Source: an uncultured Prevotella sp. (GTDB lineage: Bacteria; Bacteroidota; Bacteroidia; Bacteroidales; Bacteroidaceae). From it: a stretch of 64,000 bases of DNA. Where the stretch lies: the NCBI GenBank assembly GCA_934272845.1, contig CAKQSF010000001.1:124001-188000 (forward strand), written 5' to 3'. Shown piece by piece: positions 61,529-64,000 of this stretch. Made by a program: the position numbers and the translations under genes. Every line of letters starts with the position of its first letter. Positions within the stretch are counted from its first letter, which is position 1. The notes beneath the pieces were generated by a model that saw nothing but the letters and a program-made list of their open reading frames with translations, was not told the DNA's origin and ran no database searches.

Positions 61529-61719
61529 GGAATTAAACCGTATAATTTTTACAGCCTACTAATTTCTCCAACACATTGTTTTATATTTGTTTGCTACATA
61601 ATGGTGGGCTTGTTAAATAAATTAACATAATCTTTTTCACAGTCAATAATGAAGTTTATTCCGTTATTTTGTACTAGATTATCATTCTATGTAATTAGAC
61701 TGCATATACATAGAGAAAC

Positions 61720-61980
61720 AAAAAAAAACCACCGCTACTCCTCGCGAGCTGCGGTGCGTTTAAAGTATGTTTAACTTAAAAACCTTTTCATTGAAAAAGA
61801 AGAACCTCACGGCCTTTCTTAGTCATCCAAGAGTTAAACAATCTTTTCTAACCTAATAACTAAAACCTAAATCTATTATATATCTACTAACCTAAACAAT
61901 CTTTGCGAATCGTCACTTTCGTGACCCTTTTGATAATGTCTTAAGGAATATTTTGTTATCGATATAACTTCTTTCCTTTT
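61720..61980 (-). ncRNA. candidate minus-strand RNA of about 260 nt
   Basis: A complete promoter (61988-62018) directs minus-strand transcription into a gene-free stretch that ends in a classical terminator: CACCGC (61751-61756 side) with GCGGTG around CTCGCGAG, then nine T (61728-61720). Inside are a GTCAC-GAAA-GTGAC tetraloop hairpin and AU-rich linkers. The only ORF is 12 codons (MTKKGREVLLFQ). It could be a regulatory RNA or the leader of a peptide. No known RNA class recognised. Confidence 0.55.
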
Positions 61981-61987
61981 GACGATG

Positions 61988-62018
61988 CAAAGGTACAACG
62001 TTTTTTTTGTGCACGCAA
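61988..62018 (-). promoter_or_regulatory. promoter of the candidate RNA
   Basis: Minus-strand TACCTTTG (61988-61995) with TTG (62016-62018), 20-base gap, lying 140 bases downstream of the OmpA gene's stop and so not its own promoter. Confidence 0.6.
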
Positions 62019-62156
62019 ACAATTACAGTTCTTTTTTGTACAAATATCGCTATATTTGATTTTAATCAAGCATTGTTTACGTACACACGACACATAACGT
62101 CATATTTTCGCAAAATTTGCCTTGTATAATAAATCCTTCAAATATTATTCTTTATA

Positions 62157-62993
62157 TTATTCCTTCTCTGGTGCTTTACCAATAAGATCCATGAATTCAT
62201 CCAACTTAGGCGTGATTATGATCTGCGTACGGCGATTCTTCATCTTGCCAGCAGCAGAAACATTATCTGCTATAGGATTATATTCACCACGACCACCAGC
62301 AGTAAGTCGCTTAGGATCTACACCATACTTTGTCTGCAGAGCCTGAACTACACTTGAGGCACGCAAGCAAGAGAGATCCCAGTTGTTACGTATGTTCTGC
62401 TGACTGATAGGCACATTATCGGTATTACCCTCAATTAGGACATCGTAATCCTTATAGTCTGAAATAATCTTCGCGATCTTTGCGAGAGTTGCTCCTGCAG
62501 CATTGCTTATTTCGTATGAACCACTCTTATACAGCATATTATCAGAGAGTGAAATGTAAACCACTCCCTTCATCACCTGAACGTCAACATCCTTCAAATC
62601 TTCCTTTGAAAGTGAACGTGTAAGGTTATTGGTCAATACCATATTGAGAGAATCGCTCTTTGACTTTACTTCTACGAGATGACGTATATATTGGTTAGAC
62701 TCATTAATTTGGTCTACCAATTTTGCAATATTTACATTGCCTGTATTGGCATTATTCAAACTCTGCTCAAGGCTTTTCTGCAACGCATCATTATTTCCTT
62801 GACATGAAGCGAGTTGCTCAGTGAGGCTTGATACACGAGCATTGGCAGCAGCCAACTGTTCACGTAGATTTTGATACTGTGAGTTGAGTTCTACATTTTC
62901 CTTCTGACAGTTCTCAAGGTCTTTCTTGCTTGCGCAACTGCTTATAGACATTATGCCTGCAACCATTGCTGCGTAAACGAAAATTTTCTTCAT
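62157..62993 (-). CDS. OmpA-family peptidoglycan-binding lipoprotein
   Basis: 278 residues. The signal MKKIFVYAAMVAGIMSISSC has a lipobox (ISSC, lipidated Cys20). Residues about 25-105 are a coiled coil with Cys at several positions (ENCQKENVELNSQYQNLREQL). The C-terminal OmpA/MotB domain (about 165-270) has VLIEGNTDNVPISQ, NWDLSCLRASSVVQAL and LTAGGRGEYNPIADN, the peptidoglycan-binding signature. It probably ties the outer membrane to the wall. Promoter at 63042-63072. The small gap to the next gene (tig, divergent) includes element copy 4. Confidence 0.93.
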   Translation of the reverse strand: MKKIFVYAAMVAGIMSISSCASKKDLENCQKENVELNSQYQNLREQLAAANARVSSLTEQLASCQGNNDALQKSLEQSLNNANTGNVNIAKLVDQINESNQYIRHLVEVKSKSDSLNMVLTNNLTRSLSKEDLKDVDVQVMKGVVYISLSDNMLYKSGSYEISNAAGATLAKIAKIISDYKDYDVLIEGNTDNVPISQQNIRNNWDLSCLRASSVVQALQTKYGVDPKRLTAGGRGEYNPIADNVSAAGKMKNRRTQIIITPKLDEFMDLIGKAPEKE

Positions 62994-63041
62994 ATATATC
63001 AGTATTATTTATTGTTTAGCGTTATCATAAAATCTCTGTTG

Positions 63042-63072
63042 CAAAGTTAAGGTAAAACTTTTAAACCGCCAA
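63042..63072 (-). promoter_or_regulatory. OmpA lipoprotein promoter (-33/-7)
   Basis: Minus-strand TAACTTTG (63042-63049) with TTG (63070-63072), 20-base gap; leader of about 42 bases. Confidence 0.62.
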
Positions 63073-63163
63073 ACTTTTTCATCATAAAAAACATTAGATA
63101 TTAATAAAATCAGTAAATAATAGCAAGTCAACTCGTTCGAACATGTTAAAAACGCTTAACTTT

Positions 63164-63194
63164 TTGCATATCTGTAATAATATTGTTAACTTTG
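63164..63194 (+). promoter_or_regulatory. tig promoter (-33/-7), upstream of an inserted element
   Basis: TTG (63164-63166) and TAACTTTG (63187-63194), 20-base gap. The predicted start near 63202 is 340 bases before the ATG because element copy 4 (223 bp) lies in between. Confidence 0.6.
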
Positions 63195-63237
63195 CACTTC
63201 AAAATGGGCATATATCATGTTCATTTTACACACTTAA

Positions 63238-63460
63238 GTAATATTGAAAAAATAACTTACGCAGTTTTTACCTCAGATTGCAGAGATATTTTGGGGATAT
63301 GAAGATGTAGAACTCCGTGAAACGCCTGAGCCTAGCGAAGAATGCGAGCATCGTGACTGATGAATAGCCACGAAATAGCCAGCAAGACGAGATTAAAAAA
63401 ATGCGTAAGAAGACATTACTCTAACAATATAAAAATTGAATTAGTTATTTTTTTTATTAC
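63238..63460 (+). mobile_element. MITE-like element, copy 4 (long form, 223 bp)
   Basis: Starts GTAATATTGAAAAAATAACT and ends GTTATTTTTTTTATTAC (the right end lacks the usual AAC), with a perfect TAA duplication (63235-63237 and 63461-63463). It contains the long-form tip insert seen in copy 3 (CTCCGTGAAACGCCTGAGCC). Being downstream of the tig promoter, it would be transcribed as a hairpin in the tig leader. Confidence 0.82.
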
Positions 63461-63541
63461 TAAATAGTTGTATATAATAAATATTTCAATAATATAGTTG
63501 TATATAATAATAAGGTATATAATATAGACAAAAACAGAAAA

Positions 63542-64000
63542 ATGAAAATTACATTTGAAAACCCAGAGAAGGTCAGTGGCGTCTTGACTCTCACTGTAGA
63601 AGAGGCTGATTATCAGGACAAAGTTCGCAAGACCCTCAACGAGTATCGCAAGAAGGCAAACATTCCTGGTTTCCGTCCTGGTCAGGCACCAATGTCACTC
63701 ATCAAGCGACAGGCTGGTGCACAGGTTAAGGTTGACGTTATCAACAAACTTGTAGGCGAGAAACTTTACGGTTATATCAAGGAGAATAAGATTAACATGC
63801 TCGGCGAACCTGTTCAGCACCTTGGCCAGGAGCCTGTAGACCTTGATGCTCCAGCACCATACACTCTGCAGTTCGACATCGCTGTAGCACCTGAGTTCGA
63901 CCTCAAACTTGACAAGCGCAACAAGATCGTTTACTATGACATCAAGGCTGACGACAAGATGGTTGACCAGCAGATTGACGCATTCGCAAGCCGTACAGGT
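63542..64000 (+). CDS. tig: trigger factor, C-terminus outside window
   Basis: Ribosome-bound chaperone that meets nascent chains at the exit tunnel. The 153 visible codons from the ATG at 63542 (MKITFENPEKVSGVLTLTVEEADYQDKVRKTL) cover the N-terminal ribosome-binding domain with the exit-tunnel signature NIPGFRPGQAPMSLIKRQAG, and the start of the PPIase-domain linker (TLQFDIAVAPEFDLKL). The full protein would be about 440-450 residues. The leader contains element copy 4, between promoter and start. Confidence 0.95.
   Translation, partial: MKITFENPEKVSGVLTLTVEEADYQDKVRKTLNEYRKKANIPGFRPGQAPMSLIKRQAGAQVKVDVINKLVGEKLYGYIKENKINMLGEPVQHLGQEPVDLDAPAPYTLQFDIAVAPEFDLKLDKRNKIVYYDIKADDKMVDQQIDAFASRTG

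Noticed and set aside
1..64000. tRNA, rRNA, transposase and phage genes
   Set aside because: I looked for cloverleaf-like segments, rRNA landmarks and transposase motifs in both strands and found none I could support. A tRNA scan would be decisive.

Overview
The window is a gene-dense stretch of a Bacteroidales chromosome, most like Prevotella or a close relative (inference). Pointers are: promoters of the Bacteroidetes type (a TTG near -33, then about 20 bases, then a TAnnTTTG box at -7) before many genes; TonB-dependent outer-membrane proteins; the type IX secretion genes porU and porV; a zinc-free (type B) L31; a one-chain PurL; DUF349 and DUF5606 proteins; and little use of Shine-Dalgarno sequences. 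No rRNA, tRNA, CRISPR array, prophage or transposase was seen.

Layout. 1-3.5 kb: nadB (cut by the window start), a split chromate transporter pair and a small unknown protein. 3.5-10 kb: a GNAT-nitrilase fusion, then what looks like one signalling module: a sigma-54 activator (5239-6579), a textbook -24/-12 promoter (6951-6965) before a tiny secreted Ala/Pro-rich protein (7067-7300), and a convergent hybrid histidine kinase with receiver and Hpt domains (7691-10075). 10-22 kb: Dabb protein, azlCD, pgi, rpmE, a DUF349 protein, a MATE exporter, a lipoprotein nuclease and purL. 22-31 kb: two AAA/PD-(D/E)XK proteins around an AEC transporter, a GH43 enzyme and typA. 31-39 kb: a TonB receptor with a lipoprotein and a periplasmic-sensing kinase, then a second TonB receptor with a secreted heavy-metal-binding protein. 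39-43 kb: rplM-rpsI-rpsB-tsf. 43-52 kb: an FAH-family hydrolase, porU-porV and a large outer-membrane barrel. 52-59 kb: two housekeeping runs, rplY-pth-S4 protein on the minus strand and nusB-yajC-ybbR-coaE-DUF5606-queF on the plus strand. 59-64 kb: an acyl-CoA ligase, a repeat-rich stretch of about 1.7 kb with a candidate minus-strand RNA, an OmpA lipoprotein and the start of tig.

The most unusual content is non-coding. A family of 194-223 bp transposase-less elements (five copies plus a possible remnant) has terminal inverted repeats, 3-bp TWA target duplications and hairpin-forming interiors. Three copies lie just upstream of genes, and one lies between the tig promoter and its start codon. 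There are also several tandem arrays (44 bp x5, 22 bp x9, 22 bp x3, 64 bp, 20 bp x4), a 23-bp-arm palindrome inside a 213-bp segment with repeated edges, and candidate small RNAs with clear promoter and terminator signals.
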